Part shown: one piece after another, positions 1-9,083 of the stretch | Layout of the letters: each line of letters opens with the position of its first letter | Numbering within the stretch: the first letter of the stretch is position 1 | Assembly: GCF_002943105.1 (NCBI RefSeq) | Contig: NZ_PTPZ01000010.1 | Coordinates: forward strand, 1 to 64,000 | Length of the DNA: 64,000 nucleotides | Source of the DNA: Cloacibacterium normanense | GTDB taxonomy: Bacteria; Bacteroidota; Bacteroidia; Flavobacteriales; Weeksellaceae | Reading direction: 5' to 3' | The notes under the pieces: generated by a model | Told to the model about the DNA's origin: nothing | Seen by the model: the letters and a program-made list of their open reading frames with translations, nothing else | Databases searched by the model: none | Made by a program: the position numbers and the translations under genes

Positions 1-53
1 CTGTAATCTTTCTGTGTTCGCTTAATATAAAGCGGTTCTTGATGTTCTTTCAT
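1..53 (-). CDS. IS3-family transposase OrfA, N-terminal fragment (runs off window)
   Basis: Reading leftward from an ATG at 51-53 gives 17 codons, MKEHQEPLYIKRTQKDY, before the window ends. A basic start followed by RTQKDYS/RTQRDYS is typical, as I recall, of the first protein of IS3-family elements in Flavobacteriia, where it precedes a helix-turn-helix. The stretch is very short, so the call rests on a remembered N-terminal pattern and on the IS-like end beside it. Confidence 0.5.
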   Translation of the reverse strand, partial: MKEHQEPLYIKRTQKDY

Positions 54-94
54 AACGATGTTTTTTTTGTGTATCGCTATTTCAGGACTAGACA
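1..94 (-). mobile_element. End of an IS3-family-like insertion sequence, cut by window edge
   Basis: The minus strand begins a reading frame at 53 that resembles the N-terminus of Bacteroidota IS3-type OrfA proteins. It is preceded by a probable terminal sequence starting TGTCTAGTCC at position 94. Only one end is in the window, so the second inverted repeat and the target duplication cannot be checked. The boundary is an inference from the TG start and the spacing to the transposase start. Confidence 0.45.
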
Positions 95-107
95 ATTCTA
101 CAAATAA

Positions 108-133
108 AAAAGCACAGAAAAATCTGTGCTTTT
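108..133 (-). terminator. Bidirectional rho-independent terminator ending polysaccharide locus A
   Basis: A perfect 11-bp hairpin (AAAAGCACAGA, loop of four A, TCTGTGCTTTT) has an A-run on one side and a T-run on the other, so it can act on both strands. It lies about 70 bp past the stop of the aminotransferase gene and just before the IS end. Confidence 0.8.
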
Positions 134-204
134 ACGGATTAATAGTTGGTAATCCTTCCCATTTTTTTTGTAACTTCTTCAATTATTTAATTTCTGTTGT
201 TTTT

Positions 205-1335
205 TTACTTCATTTTCAAAACAACTTCTTTTATTCTATTTTTTTGTTCCTCTGTAAGATTAGACCCAGAAGGTAAGCATAATCCTTTATTGAACAAATC
301 TTCGGCAACCGAGTTTCCATAATAGATGCAATTCTCAAAAACAGGCTGAAGGTGCATAGGTTTCCATAACGGTCTAGATTCTATTTTTTCTTTTTCAAAC
401 TGTAACCTAAGATCATGATTAGACCATCCTGTAATTCTTTCATCTACTGTAAGTGCGGAGAGCCAATGATTAGAATAAAAATCTTCATTGGGTTCGCTAA
501 AAACAGTAACTCCTTCTATTTCTTGGAAAAGTTTTACATAAAAAAAGTGATTATTTCTTCTTGCCTCCACTCTTTTATCCAAAACTTCCATTTGACCCCT
601 TCCAATTCCAGCAGAAATATTACTCATTCTATAATTGTAACCAATCTGGGAATGCTGATAGTGAGGTGCATTTTCTCTGGCTTGAGTAGAAAGAAAAACC
701 GCTTTGTTTTTCTGTTCTAATGTATTACAAACAAGAGCTCCTCCTCCAGAAGTAGTAATAATTTTGTTCCCATTAAAACTTAAAATAGACATTTGCCCAA
801 AAGTTCCACACTTTCTCCCTTGATAAGCAGACCCCAGCGCTTCCGCAGCGTCTTCTATAACAGGAATGTTGTACCTTTGAGCCACTTCTAATATTTCATT
901 CATTTTTGCAGGCATTCCATAGAGATGCACTACAATTATCGCTTTTGGCAGTTTGCCTTTCGCCAATCTATCCTTAATAGCTATTTCTAGACTATTGGGA
1001 CACATGTTCCATGTTTCGGGTTCACTATCGATAAAAACAGGTGTAGCACCTACATAAACGATAGGATTAGCAGAAGCAGAAAAGGTAAGTGATTGACACA
1101 GTACTTCGTCACCTTGCTTAATTCCTAAAATAATTAATGCGAGATGAAGGGCTGCTGTACCAGAACTAAGCGCAGCTACTTCTACATCTTGATTTAAGTA
1201 ATTTTTAAGATCTTTTTCGAATCCTCCAACATTTGGACCAAGCGGGGCAATCCAATTTTGTTCAAAAGCCTCATGAATGAAATTTATTTCATTACCACCC
1301 ATGTGTGGAGATGAAAGCCAAATTTCATTTTTCAT
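205..1335 (-). CDS. PLP-dependent sugar aminotransferase, DegT/DnrJ/EryC1 family (PglE-like)
   Basis: A 376-residue fold-type I aminotransferase of normal length for the family. It shows the N-terminal signature SSPHMGGNE, the substrate loop SSGTAALHLAL (about 57-67) and the PLP-lysine region SFNGNKIITTSGGG (about 187-200). It probably adds an amino group to C4 of a UDP-4-keto-6-deoxy-HexNAc, giving a Qui4N-type sugar. A CapD/WbpM-like dehydratase (18160-20097) would supply the keto sugar, and a NeuD/PglD-like acyltransferase (31235-31882) could acylate the amine. It is the last gene of locus A, 165 bp after the preceding gene and upstream of a strong terminator. The family is secure; the exact substrate is inferred. 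Confidence 0.87.
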   Translation of the reverse strand: MKNEIWLSSPHMGGNEINFIHEAFEQNWIAPLGPNVGGFEKDLKNYLNQDVEVAALSSGTAALHLALIILGIKQGDEVLCQSLTFSASANPIVYVGATPVFIDSEPETWNMCPNSLEIAIKDRLAKGKLPKAIIVVHLYGMPAKMNEILEVAQRYNIPVIEDAAEALGSAYQGRKCGTFGQMSILSFNGNKIITTSGGGALVCNTLEQKNKAVFLSTQARENAPHYQHSQIGYNYRMSNISAGIGRGQMEVLDKRVEARRNNHFFYVKLFQEIEGVTVFSEPNEDFYSNHWLSALTVDERITGWSNHDLRLQFEKEKIESRPLWKPMHLQPVFENCIYYGNSVAEDLFNKGLCLPSGSNLTEEQKNRIKEVVLKMK

Positions 1336-1500
1336 TTGTGTTTAATTTAATTAGCACGTTTAATAATTTGTTTATACGCAAAAATAAAGAATTTTTTCGC
1401 AAAAAACAGCTAGAACAAAAGATATTTTTTTAATTATTTATTAATTTTATCCTTGTATTTTTTTTAAAATACTATTTTTTATCTTATATATCTTTTAAAA

Positions 1501-2481
1501 TTAATATGTCTCGGTCGTTTTAAAGATGTAAAACTTAGCCAAAACATACATTGTTAGAGTAGGAAATATTAGGTATAAGATTCCTTCCACAAAATTTAGT
1601 TTCCAATAAATGATAGAAAAATTAATTAGCAATTGAATCACTCCATACATTGTAGAAACTAAAAGATGTGACCATTTCATTTTATTGACCAATAGCTGAT
1701 ACAAATGATGGCGATGCGCTTCAAAAATATTTTCTTTTAGTTTAATTCTTTGAATAATTGTAAAAATCACTTCTATCCCATATACTCCTATGAAGAGTAA
1801 ATAAGTAAGCTCCTGGGTTTTCACTACAAGTAGTCCTAAAAGTGCTAATACCCAAAAAGCAATGCTCATACTTCCTACATCTCCTGCAAAACATTTTGCT
1901 TTTTTTCTGAAATTAAAAAATAGAAAAACTAAACTCGCCAAAACTGGATAAATAATAAAATTAACATCTGTAAAAATAATTTTATACTGATTAATGTAAT
2001 ATAATGTAGATAGAATTACAAAGCTGTAAAGTCCAGTGATTCCATTAATTCCGTCCATAAAATTATAGGCATTTAGTACTCCAATAATAAATATAAAGAC
2101 TATTGGTAATAACCAAATAGGCAATATAAATAATATTCCTAAAAAATAAATGAGTAGTGAAACGGAAATGAAATGAAAAAAAAGTCTAAGTTTAGTAGAC
2201 AAGTCAAGAATATCATCTAGAAAACTTATTACAGATAAAATAAGGAGGCCTAAACCAAAAGCCCAATATTCTTTTGGTAGAAACGTATCTTTTCTGTATA
2301 AAATGCTCGACGCAAAATATAGTAAAAAAGCAATGGGGAAAATGATTCCACCTCCTCGAAGTGTTACTTTTGTGTGAGAACTTCTATGATTGGGCTTATC
2401 TATAATATTGAACTTGTCTGCTATTCTAAAATAAAGCAGTTCTAAGACCAACAATATAAACGTTACAATGATGAATTCCAT
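1501..2481 (-). CDS. WecA/WbpL-like polyprenyl-phosphate HexNAc-1-phosphate transferase
   Basis: A membrane protein with about 10-11 hydrophobic segments from the MraY/WecA phosphoglycosyltransferase superfamily. It keeps the expected acidic motif FLDDILDLS (about 88-96), NAYNFMDGINGI (about 138-149), FAGDVGSMS and the cytoplasmic loop EAHRHHLYQ (about 253-261). It should load a UDP-HexNAc residue onto undecaprenyl phosphate and so start the locus A repeat unit. The longer frame begins with TTG at 2487; I chose the ATG at 2481, just after the upstream stop. With a WbpV-like reductase next door and a WbpM-like dehydratase in the locus, the first sugar is probably D-QuiNAc or D-FucNAc, as with Pseudomonas WbpL. 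Confidence 0.88.
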   Translation of the reverse strand: MEFIIVTFILLVLELLYFRIADKFNIIDKPNHRSSHTKVTLRGGGIIFPIAFLLYFASSILYRKDTFLPKEYWAFGLGLLILSVISFLDDILDLSTKLRLFFHFISVSLLIYFLGILFILPIWLLPIVFIFIIGVLNAYNFMDGINGITGLYSFVILSTLYYINQYKIIFTDVNFIIYPVLASLVFLFFNFRKKAKCFAGDVGSMSIAFWVLALLGLLVVKTQELTYLLFIGVYGIEVIFTIIQRIKLKENIFEAHRHHLYQLLVNKMKWSHLLVSTMYGVIQLLINFSIIYWKLNFVEGILYLIFPTLTMYVLAKFYIFKTTETY

Positions 2482-2483
2482 AC

Positions 2484-3380
2484 TCAAATTTTAAAATTAT
2501 TAATAACATCCGAAGGCTCCCATCCTAATTCTTTTTTAATTTTCTCATTAGAAAAAGTTAGGGAGTTGATAATTTTACTCAATTTAAGCGTATTAATAAG
2601 GGCTTTATTTCCTAAAAAATCACCACATTTAGCAATTAATTTCGCAGGTAGAAGAGGTATTGAAAAAGCATTACTCTTTCCTAATTGTTTAGCTATAATT
2701 AAGGATAACTCTTTAAAACTAGGATGTTTAGAATCACAAACATTATATATTCCTGCATTCATTTTAAAAGCATTTTCTATAATAAAAATAAAATCTTTAA
2801 CAAAGAAAACACTTTTTCTAGCTTTTCCATGATTGATATTAAGATACCTTCCTTGATTAATAGCGCTAATCATATCTCCCAAATTACCTGGCGGATTTTT
2901 TCCTGCAATAAGAGAAGGTCTGAGAATAATTAATTTAACATTATTTCTTTTGCACCAATTTTGCAAAAAATCTTCTGCAATCCATTTACTTTCTGCATAA
3001 GGTGTTTTTCCATTAATAGGATGCTCTTCTGTAATTTGTGTTCCTTCTTCTCTTCCGTAGACAGCGACAGTACTAATAAAAATAAAAATCTTTGGCAAAT
3101 TAATTTTTTCTAATGATTCACAAAGATTTTTAGTTCCATCTACATTTACCTCATAAAATTTTTTAATTTCTAAGTCAGTTTTAGGAATACTATGTGCTTT
3201 CCCTGCTGCATGAAACACCACATCAATATTTAACTGATCAAGGTTTGGAATTTCTTTAGAAAGATCACACTGAAAATCAGAATCATTTAATCCTAATGTA
3301 AAAACAGTATGATTTTTATTTAAATCAGAAATTAGATTTTTTCCTAAAAAACCATTAGCTCCAGTAAAGAGGATTTTCAT
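2484..3380 (-). CDS. NAD-dependent epimerase/reductase, WbpV-like
   Basis: A 298-residue extended SDR with the Rossmann motif TGANGFLG (about 7-14), a Ser-rich strand FIFISTVAVYG and the catalytic YAESK (about 127-131). Relatives such as WbpV/FnlD act as UDP-4-keto-6-deoxy-HexNAc reductases or UDP-HexNAc 4-epimerases, making the sugar that the neighbouring WecA-like enzyme uses. The gene abuts that transferase and shares base 3380 with the upstream glycosyltransferase, so it is translationally coupled. The family is clear; reductase versus epimerase activity cannot be decided from sequence. Confidence 0.8.
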   Translation of the reverse strand: MKILFTGANGFLGKNLISDLNKNHTVFTLGLNDSDFQCDLSKEIPNLDQLNIDVVFHAAGKAHSIPKTDLEIKKFYEVNVDGTKNLCESLEKINLPKIFIFISTVAVYGREEGTQITEEHPINGKTPYAESKWIAEDFLQNWCKRNNVKLIILRPSLIAGKNPPGNLGDMISAINQGRYLNINHGKARKSVFFVKDFIFIIENAFKMNAGIYNVCDSKHPSFKELSLIIAKQLGKSNAFSIPLLPAKLIAKCGDFLGNKALINTLKLSKIINSLTFSNEKIKKELGWEPSDVINNFKI

Positions 3381-4534
3381 TATAAATGCTTTTTATATTG
3401 GTTTAAAATTTTATCTTCAGAATAGTAATTTTCAGCAATTTCTCTTGCTTTCTGTCCTTTTTCATTAAAAATCCCTAAATCGGCTAATGATAAATTATTT
3501 AAAAAATTAATTATTTTATTTTTCTCTTCCCAAGTAAAAACAAACCCAATTTTATTTTCAAGAATCATTTCTCTAATTTCAGTTTTTAACTCACCAATAT
3601 AAAATATTGGTCTACCTACTGCCATAATATTATATGACTTAGATGGCGTACCAAGACCATACATTCCGTTAGAAAGCGTTACCAAACCAATATTACAAGT
3701 ATTGAGAACTTTTATTTGATTTTCTCTTTGAAAAGGAGGATATATTTTTACAAAATCCAATTGAAATTGTTCTTTCAAAGTTTCAATTTTTTCTTTGTAA
3801 GCACCATTTCCCACAAAATGAAATTCTAACAAAGGATTTTTCACTTTATTCAAAATTCTCATTAGCTTATCCAGACCTTGTACTCTGCCCATGTTCCCAG
3901 CAAATTGAAAAACAATTTTATCATTCCAATCACATTTTTGTGGGGTAAGAATGTCTGTTTCAGCCCAATTGGTAATAACCAAAACTTCTACATTTTTTAT
4001 TTTTTTCTGAAAAATATCTTGCATATCTCTACCACAAACAATGATTTTTTGTGCTGTAGAGTATGCTTTACAGAAAATAATCTGAAGAAACCTATATCCT
4101 AATGATTTTTTTGATTTGAAAATACCGGCAGAAATTGTATTTTCAGGGAAAACATCATGAACCAGTATTTTTAAATTGGCTTTTTTAATTTTAGTTAAAA
4201 TTGCGGCCAAAATTATGAAAGGAGCAGGGTTAGTAATTATTAATAGGTTTTCTTTTTTTTTCATTCTTTTTAAAAGAAAAAAGAAAAAAGAAAGGCTAAC
4301 GTAAACAAAACCTATTGTCCTACTTAAAAGACTATTTTTATTAAAATCGGATGATATTCTGTTGACTTTTACTCTTGGGTCAATATAAACATCAGATTCA
4401 GCCTCTTTAGTAGCCGTAACGACATGCACCTCATATTTATCCGCTAATTCATTGGCTATTTTAGTAATGTAAAAAGCAGATGAAGTTTGATCTGGATAAA
4501 ATAATTCTGAAGCAATCCACAATTTAGATTTCAT
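3380..4534 (-). CDS. Glycosyltransferase family 4, WbuB-like
   Basis: A 384-residue GT-B retaining glycosyltransferase. The N-terminus has the glycosyltransferase 4-like Rossmann start IASELFYPDQTSSAFY. The C-terminal half has FAGNMGRVQG and the nucleotide-binding stretch YGLGTPSKSYNIMAVGRPI (about 294-312). This pattern matches WbuB-type transferases, described as adding L-FucNAc-like residues, which suits the FnlB/FnlC-like genes immediately upstream (11-bp overlap). It also resembles the glycosyltransferase at 34586-35716 in locus B. The sugar specificity is an inference from context. Confidence 0.82.
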   Translation of the reverse strand: MKSKLWIASELFYPDQTSSAFYITKIANELADKYEVHVVTATKEAESDVYIDPRVKVNRISSDFNKNSLLSRTIGFVYVSLSFFFFLLKRMKKKENLLIITNPAPFIILAAILTKIKKANLKILVHDVFPENTISAGIFKSKKSLGYRFLQIIFCKAYSTAQKIIVCGRDMQDIFQKKIKNVEVLVITNWAETDILTPQKCDWNDKIVFQFAGNMGRVQGLDKLMRILNKVKNPLLEFHFVGNGAYKEKIETLKEQFQLDFVKIYPPFQRENQIKVLNTCNIGLVTLSNGMYGLGTPSKSYNIMAVGRPIFYIGELKTEIREMILENKIGFVFTWEEKNKIINFLNNLSLADLGIFNEKGQKAREIAENYYSEDKILNQYKKHL

Positions 4535-5384
4535 ACTTATAGATTTTTTTGGACTTTATCCATTCTTTCATTTCGATAAGCATCTCTCTATATTCTGGTA
4601 CGTTATATGTATATTTGGTTACAATACTTAAGAGGCTTTTATCTACTTTGTAATGATCGTCTTCAATAATTGTAAGTTTATTTTCTCTAAAAATTTCATT
4701 AAATAATTGAAGTAAATCAAACTTATTAATTTTATGATGTGGAGCAATTTGTTTCAAACCAACCACATTTTCTTCAATAGCCCATTTAACAACTTTAGCC
4801 AATTCTATTGTAGTAATACCAGACCAAAATGCTTGTGAATAACCTTTTAATTGAGAATCGTCTGGTTGAGACATAAACCAATGAAACAAACCAATACCGT
4901 TTTCATTAAGTTCTGGCCCAATAATAGAAGTTCTAATCGTAAGATCTTTGTCGTTAACAATCTCTCCTAGAGCCTTAGATTGAGCGTAAAAGCCAACCCC
5001 ATCTTTAAAATCTTCTTCAGTATAATTTCCTTTATTTCCACTAAAAACACAATCTGTGCTGATATGAATAACTTTGGTTCCTGTATTTTTTGTTACTTTC
5101 TCTAAATAATGAGGGAAATAACTATTGAACCAAATTGCTTTATCTGGATTGTCTTCAGCATCTTTATTCAAAATACCAATACAGTTTACAATTACATCAA
5201 ACTTATGTTCAGTAATTATTTGCCCAAGCACATCAGTATTGTTTACATCTAAATTAAATGTATTTTCTGATGGTTCTATATTTCTTGCTATACCATAAGC
5301 AGCAAAACCATATTCATCTTTAAATTTATTGAAGATAACATGCCCCGCCATTCCTTTAATCCCAATTACTAAAATTTTTTTCAT
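4524..5384 (-). CDS. RmlD-like UDP-4-keto-6-deoxy-L-HexNAc reductase (FnlB/WbvR-like)
   Basis: A 286-residue SDR related to dTDP-4-dehydrorhamnose reductase. It has GIKGMAGHVIF near the N-terminus, the Ser region HISTDCVFSG (about 107-116) and YAQSK (about 133-137). It should reduce the 4-keto intermediate produced by the FnlA-like enzyme at 6919-7953. CapF/WbjC-type FnlB enzymes are longer (about 370 residues, with a C-terminal cupin), whereas this one ends after the SDR domain, like WbvR. A separate cupin gene once sat in this operon but is broken (6529-6912). A close paralogue lies at 47890-48744. Confidence 0.8.
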   Translation of the reverse strand: MKKILVIGIKGMAGHVIFNKFKDEYGFAAYGIARNIEPSENTFNLDVNNTDVLGQIITEHKFDVIVNCIGILNKDAEDNPDKAIWFNSYFPHYLEKVTKNTGTKVIHISTDCVFSGNKGNYTEEDFKDGVGFYAQSKALGEIVNDKDLTIRTSIIGPELNENGIGLFHWFMSQPDDSQLKGYSQAFWSGITTIELAKVVKWAIEENVVGLKQIAPHHKINKFDLLQLFNEIFRENKLTIIEDDHYKVDKSLLSIVTKYTYNVPEYREMLIEMKEWIKSKKIYKYEI

Positions 5385-6505
5385 TATTTATCCCAAATTA
5401 CTTTATTTACAATTGGTGTGTAGCTTTGTATTGCTCTAATAACTCTTGAAGATGTATTTTTGACTTTATATTCAAAAGGGAGATCTATTTCTTGATTATT
5501 ATACAACCCTCTTGCAATCTCAATTGAATTAAGCATGCTTTCTTCTGAGATACCTCCTAAAACAATTGTACCCCAATCTACAGCTTCTGGTCTTTCTGTA
5601 CTAGTTCTTATACTAACTGCTGGAAAATTAAGCATTGCAGATTCTTCTGAAATTGTACCGCTATCTGATAAAACAATGAAAGAATTTTTTTGAAGTTTCA
5701 CATAATCAAAAAAGCCTAATGGTGCAATATTTTTAATGAGTGGATGAAATTGAAGATTACTAGCTTCTATTCTCTTTCTTGTTCTCGGGTGAGTAGAGAA
5801 AATTATTGGCACTTTATAGACTTCTGCTACTTTGTTTAATGATTTTACTAGAATTTCAAAATGGTTTTTTATGTCTATATTTTCTTCTCTGTGAGCGCTT
5901 ACTACAATATATTTTTGTTTTTCTAATGATAGTTTCTCTAAAACGACAGAATTATCAATTTTAGATTTATATTTTTCTAAAACTTCAAACAGTGGAGACC
6001 CCGTTACAAAGACATGATCTTTTCTAAAACCTTCACTCAATAAATATCTCCTACTATTTTCTGTATAAGCTAGATTAATATCAGAAATATGGTCTGATAT
6101 TTTTCTGTTAATTTCTTCTGGTACATTTTGATCGAAACATCTATTGCCAGCTTCCATATGGAAAATTGGGATTTTTAATCTTTTCGCAGCAATGGTACAT
6201 AAAACACTATTGGTGTCACCTAAAACTAATAGTGCATCTGGTTTTATTTGAGAAAATATTTCAAAAGACTTAGCTATTACATTGCCTATAGTTTCACCTA
6301 AATGATTACCAGCTACGTTAAGAAATACATCTGGTTTTCTTAGTTCTAAATCTTCGAAAAAAATTTCGTTCAGTTCATAATCATAATTTTGACCCGTATG
6401 TATTAATGTATGTTCAAAATATACATCACATTTTTTGATACATTCTGCTAGTCTTATAATTTCTGGTCTTGTTCCTACTACCGTAGCAACTTTAATTTTT
6501 TTCAT
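5384..6505 (-). CDS. UDP-HexNAc 2-epimerase, non-hydrolysing, FnlC/WbjD-like
   Basis: A 373-residue GT-B-fold epimerase of the WecB superfamily. It shows GTRPEIIRLAE, HTGQNYDYELNEIFFEDL, VLGDTNS, MEAGNRCFDQ..PEEINR and SDSGTISEES (about 285-294). The variant MEAGNRCFDQ, in place of VEAGLRT, marks the WbjD/CapG branch that epimerises C2 of a 2,6-dideoxy-L-HexNAc nucleotide. It would be the last step to UDP-L-FucNAc or UDP-L-QuiNAc. It shares one base with the downstream reductase gene. A paralogue is at 48744-49871. Confidence 0.87.
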   Translation of the reverse strand: MKKIKVATVVGTRPEIIRLAECIKKCDVYFEHTLIHTGQNYDYELNEIFFEDLELRKPDVFLNVAGNHLGETIGNVIAKSFEIFSQIKPDALLVLGDTNSVLCTIAAKRLKIPIFHMEAGNRCFDQNVPEEINRKISDHISDINLAYTENSRRYLLSEGFRKDHVFVTGSPLFEVLEKYKSKIDNSVVLEKLSLEKQKYIVVSAHREENIDIKNHFEILVKSLNKVAEVYKVPIIFSTHPRTRKRIEASNLQFHPLIKNIAPLGFFDYVKLQKNSFIVLSDSGTISEESAMLNFPAVSIRTSTERPEAVDWGTIVLGGISEESMLNSIEIARGLYNNQEIDLPFEYKVKNTSSRVIRAIQSYTPIVNKVIWDK

Positions 6506-6528
6506 ATGTTTTATTATTTCTTGAATGG

Positions 6529-6912
6529 CTATCTTACATCATCTTTGATTTCATGAAGATGATAATCTGACATCACCATTAATTTGGAATTATTTTTCAT
6601 TGATCTAATTGCAGTATAATACCCACACGCACATACAATATATCTAAAGCTTCACTAGATAATACAAATTTTTGAACATCATCTTGCTCTTGCAAATTAT
6701 TAATCTTTTTCACCCATATTGTAAATTCACCAAACATGGATAAAAACCATCTTTTTCTCTATATGATGCCCTTGCCAACCTCTTACAAAATTTAAATCGT
6801 GATTTGAAATGTTATACATTCTTTTCACTAAAGAAGCGTCAAAAGTATTATTAAATAGTAAAACTCCTATATTATCCGTAAATTTTCCACCTTTGATAAG
6901 CCTAGGTTCCAT
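6529..6912 (-). pseudogene. WxcM-like cupin sugar epimerase, broken by two frameshifts
   Basis: The first 54 codons (MEPRLIKGGKFTDNIGVLLFNN..., ...VRGWQGHHIEK) match WxcM/FdtA-like cupin epimerases, then the frame breaks in an A-run (6752-6756 on the plus strand). Reading one frame over continues sensibly as RWFLSMFGEFTIWVKKINN to DILYV. A second break near 6628-6631 returns to a frame reading GYYTAIRSMKNNSKLMV, then YHLHEIKDDVR and TAG at 6529. Rejoined, it would be about 127 residues, normal for the family. It lies between the FnlA-like and FnlC-like genes, so it belonged to the same sugar pathway. Two separate indels argue for decay rather than one sequencing error, but raw-read errors cannot be excluded. 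Confidence 0.78.
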
Positions 6913-6918
6913 AATTAT

Positions 6919-7953
6919 CTAATCTGGATATTGCAAGACATTTTCATTAAAAACTTCTTTTCTAATTAAAGGAAGTTTTGCCAATAGCCTTTTCATTCCT
7001 TCCACGTTTTGTTGTTCTGTATTATGAGAATGGTAATCTTCTACAAAATTAATTTTATCATTTCCTCTAGAAAAATAGTTTTCATAATTTAAATCTCTAT
7101 TATCTGCAGGGATTCTAAAGAAGTTACCCATATCCTCTGCTTTTAGCATTTCTTCTCTAGTACAAAGGGTTTCGTATAATTTTTCTCCATGTCTAGTGCC
7201 AATAATTTTAATTTCATTATTAGCATTAAACATTTCTTTCAGCGCTTGAGCCAGATCACCAATTTTACCAGCTGGCGCCTTATTCACAAATAAATCACCA
7301 GGATTACCATGCTCAAAAGCAAATAAGACTAAATCTACAGCTTCATCTAAAGACATTAGAAAACGTGTCATTTCTGGGTCTGTTACAGTAATTGGATTTC
7401 CATTTTTTATTTGTTTAATAAACAGTGGAATTACTGAGCCCCTAGACGCCATTACATTTCCATACCTGGTAAGACAGACTACAGTATCTTTATGATTTCT
7501 TGATTCTGCTACCGCAACTTTCTCCATCATAGCTTTTGAAATCCCCATTGCATTAATAGGGTAAGCTGCTTTATCTGTAGAAAGGCATATTACCTTTTTC
7601 ACTCCGCTATTGGCGGAGGCTCTTATTACATTTTGAGTGCCTTCTACATTGGTTTTTACAGCTTGCATTGGGAAAAACTCACAAGATGGCACTTGCTTAA
7701 GTGCTGCTGCATGAAAGATATAATCTACGCCTCTTGTTGCTGGTTCTACCGAAGAGAAGTCTCTTACATCGCCAATATAATATTTTATTTTATCATTTTT
7801 GTAGAGGTTTCTCATATCATCTTGTTTCTTTTCGTCTCTGGAAAAGATTCTGATTTCTGAGAAATGATCAGTATGTAAAAAACGATTTAATACAGCCGAT
7901 CCAAAAGAACCTGTGCCACCTGTTATCAAAAGTGTTTTATTTTTTATTTCCAT
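6919..7953 (-). CDS. fnlA: UDP-GlcNAc 4,6-dehydratase/5-epimerase, FnlA/CapE/WbjB-like
   Basis: A 344-residue SDR with the Rossmann motif TGGTGSFGSAVL (about 11-22), the binding strand SRDEKKQDDMR, HAAALKQVPSCEF and the catalytic region STDKAAYPINAMGISK (about 126-141). These are hallmarks of inverting UDP-GlcNAc dehydratases (FnlA/CapE/WbjB) that form UDP-2-acetamido-2,6-dideoxy-L-arabino-hexos-4-ulose. The product feeds the RmlD-like and 2-epimerase enzymes downstream. The start overlaps the preceding glycosyltransferase by 10 bp. A very similar second copy is at 55004-56005 in locus B. Confidence 0.88.
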   Translation of the reverse strand: MEIKNKTLLITGGTGSFGSAVLNRFLHTDHFSEIRIFSRDEKKQDDMRNLYKNDKIKYYIGDVRDFSSVEPATRGVDYIFHAAALKQVPSCEFFPMQAVKTNVEGTQNVIRASANSGVKKVICLSTDKAAYPINAMGISKAMMEKVAVAESRNHKDTVVCLTRYGNVMASRGSVIPLFIKQIKNGNPITVTDPEMTRFLMSLDEAVDLVLFAFEHGNPGDLFVNKAPAGKIGDLAQALKEMFNANNEIKIIGTRHGEKLYETLCTREEMLKAEDMGNFFRIPADNRDLNYENYFSRGNDKINFVEDYHSHNTEQQNVEGMKRLLAKLPLIRKEVFNENVLQYPD

Positions 7954-9077
7954 TTTTTATTTTGTGTATTTATAGTTTTTTCTAAAATAGCTAAATACTT
8001 TTTTGTTCTGTCTAAACTTGTTCCAAATCTTTTTAAATTAATATCTCCATTATTAACAAGAGTATTTGCTAATTGTTTATCTCGAAATATATTATACAGC
8101 GCATTTGCGAAGTCCATTGAACTCGTAGGTGTACAATATATAGCCGAGTCTCTACATATGTCTCTTGCGAACTCTAAATCAGAAACTACAAGTGGTTTTT
8201 TCATAAACATTGCTTCTAAGTATGTCGTAGAAAAAGTTTCTAAGAGGGACGGCATTAACACAGCATCCATCTGTTCATATAATGAAGGTAATTCATTAAG
8301 TGTAACTTTTCCTAAAAAATTAACATATTTCTTTAATTCTATAGGTATTTCTAAATCATATTCATTAATACTTACATGTATTATAAAAAAATCTTTTTTC
8401 TCTTTATCTCTTAAAAACTCTATTATTTCCGGCAATAAATCTAGATTTTTGTGCTGATAGTTTGCGGTAAGAAATAATATATTATAGTTGGCTTTAGATT
8501 TTAAATAGTAATCTTCATGTAATTCCTTTTGATTAAAAATTGTATTTAACGTGTTTGAAACTACATACGTTTCTTTTTTGTAATTTAAATTCTTTAAATA
8601 ATATTCTCTTGAATAATCTGTTTCAAAAATTAAAGCATCAGAATTTTTATTAAAACAAAAAACTTTAATAAAATTAAGTATTTTAAATTTAAAAAAAGTT
8701 TTAAAAGATATTTTCTTAAAATAGGGAGAGTTGGGATAAATGACGAACCCCCATGCAAATCCAACTATTTTTTTATAATCACTTTTATGATATGACGGTC
8801 CAAAAACAGTAAATATTACATCTGGTTTAATTGTATTTTCTATTTTTTTTAATTCTTTTATCCTTTTAAATATTGATTTTTCTTCTTTTTTGGAAAAATT
8901 AATAAAAGTAAAATTTTCTGGAAAACTTTCATTTCCTAATTCTTTAGAAGAATTGAAAGATTGAACAATATAATATTCATTGTTATATCCAAGTTTTTTT
9001 AAATCCCTTATAAAAGAAGCAGCAACTTGTAAACCTCCCCCTGCAAATAAATTAGAATTATCAATTAAAATCTTCAT
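7944..9077 (-). CDS. Glycosyltransferase family 4 (GT-B)
   Basis: A 377-residue glycosyltransferase with the N-terminal glycine loop NSNLFAGGGLQVAASF. The C-terminal GT4 signature is LMPSLLETFSTTYLEAMFMKKPLVVSD (about 277-303), including the E-x7-E pair. It should add one sugar of the locus A repeat on the cytoplasmic face. The donor cannot be told. The truncated gene immediately upstream (9084-9472) begins in almost the same way, so the two derive from related transferases. Confidence 0.82.
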   Translation of the reverse strand: MKILIDNSNLFAGGGLQVAASFIRDLKKLGYNNEYYIVQSFNSSKELGNESFPENFTFINFSKKEEKSIFKRIKELKKIENTIKPDVIFTVFGPSYHKSDYKKIVGFAWGFVIYPNSPYFKKISFKTFFKFKILNFIKVFCFNKNSDALIFETDYSREYYLKNLNYKKETYVVSNTLNTIFNQKELHEDYYLKSKANYNILFLTANYQHKNLDLLPEIIEFLRDKEKKDFFIIHVSINEYDLEIPIELKKYVNFLGKVTLNELPSLYEQMDAVLMPSLLETFSTTYLEAMFMKKPLVVSDLEFARDICRDSAIYCTPTSSMDFANALYNIFRDKQLANTLVNNGDINLKRFGTSLDRTKKYLAILEKTINTQNKKWK

Positions 9078-9083
9078 TATTAT

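Noticed and set aside
1379-1386. TATTTTTG as a promoter for the aminotransferase gene
   Set aside because: The -7 box matches, but TTTG-like words upstream are at spacings of about 13 or 29 instead of 19-20, and the gene is well placed for operon read-through.
6727-6912. A genuine 61-residue small protein
   Set aside because: Its first 54 residues are the start of a longer cupin family, and the missing remainder is present downstream in other frames.
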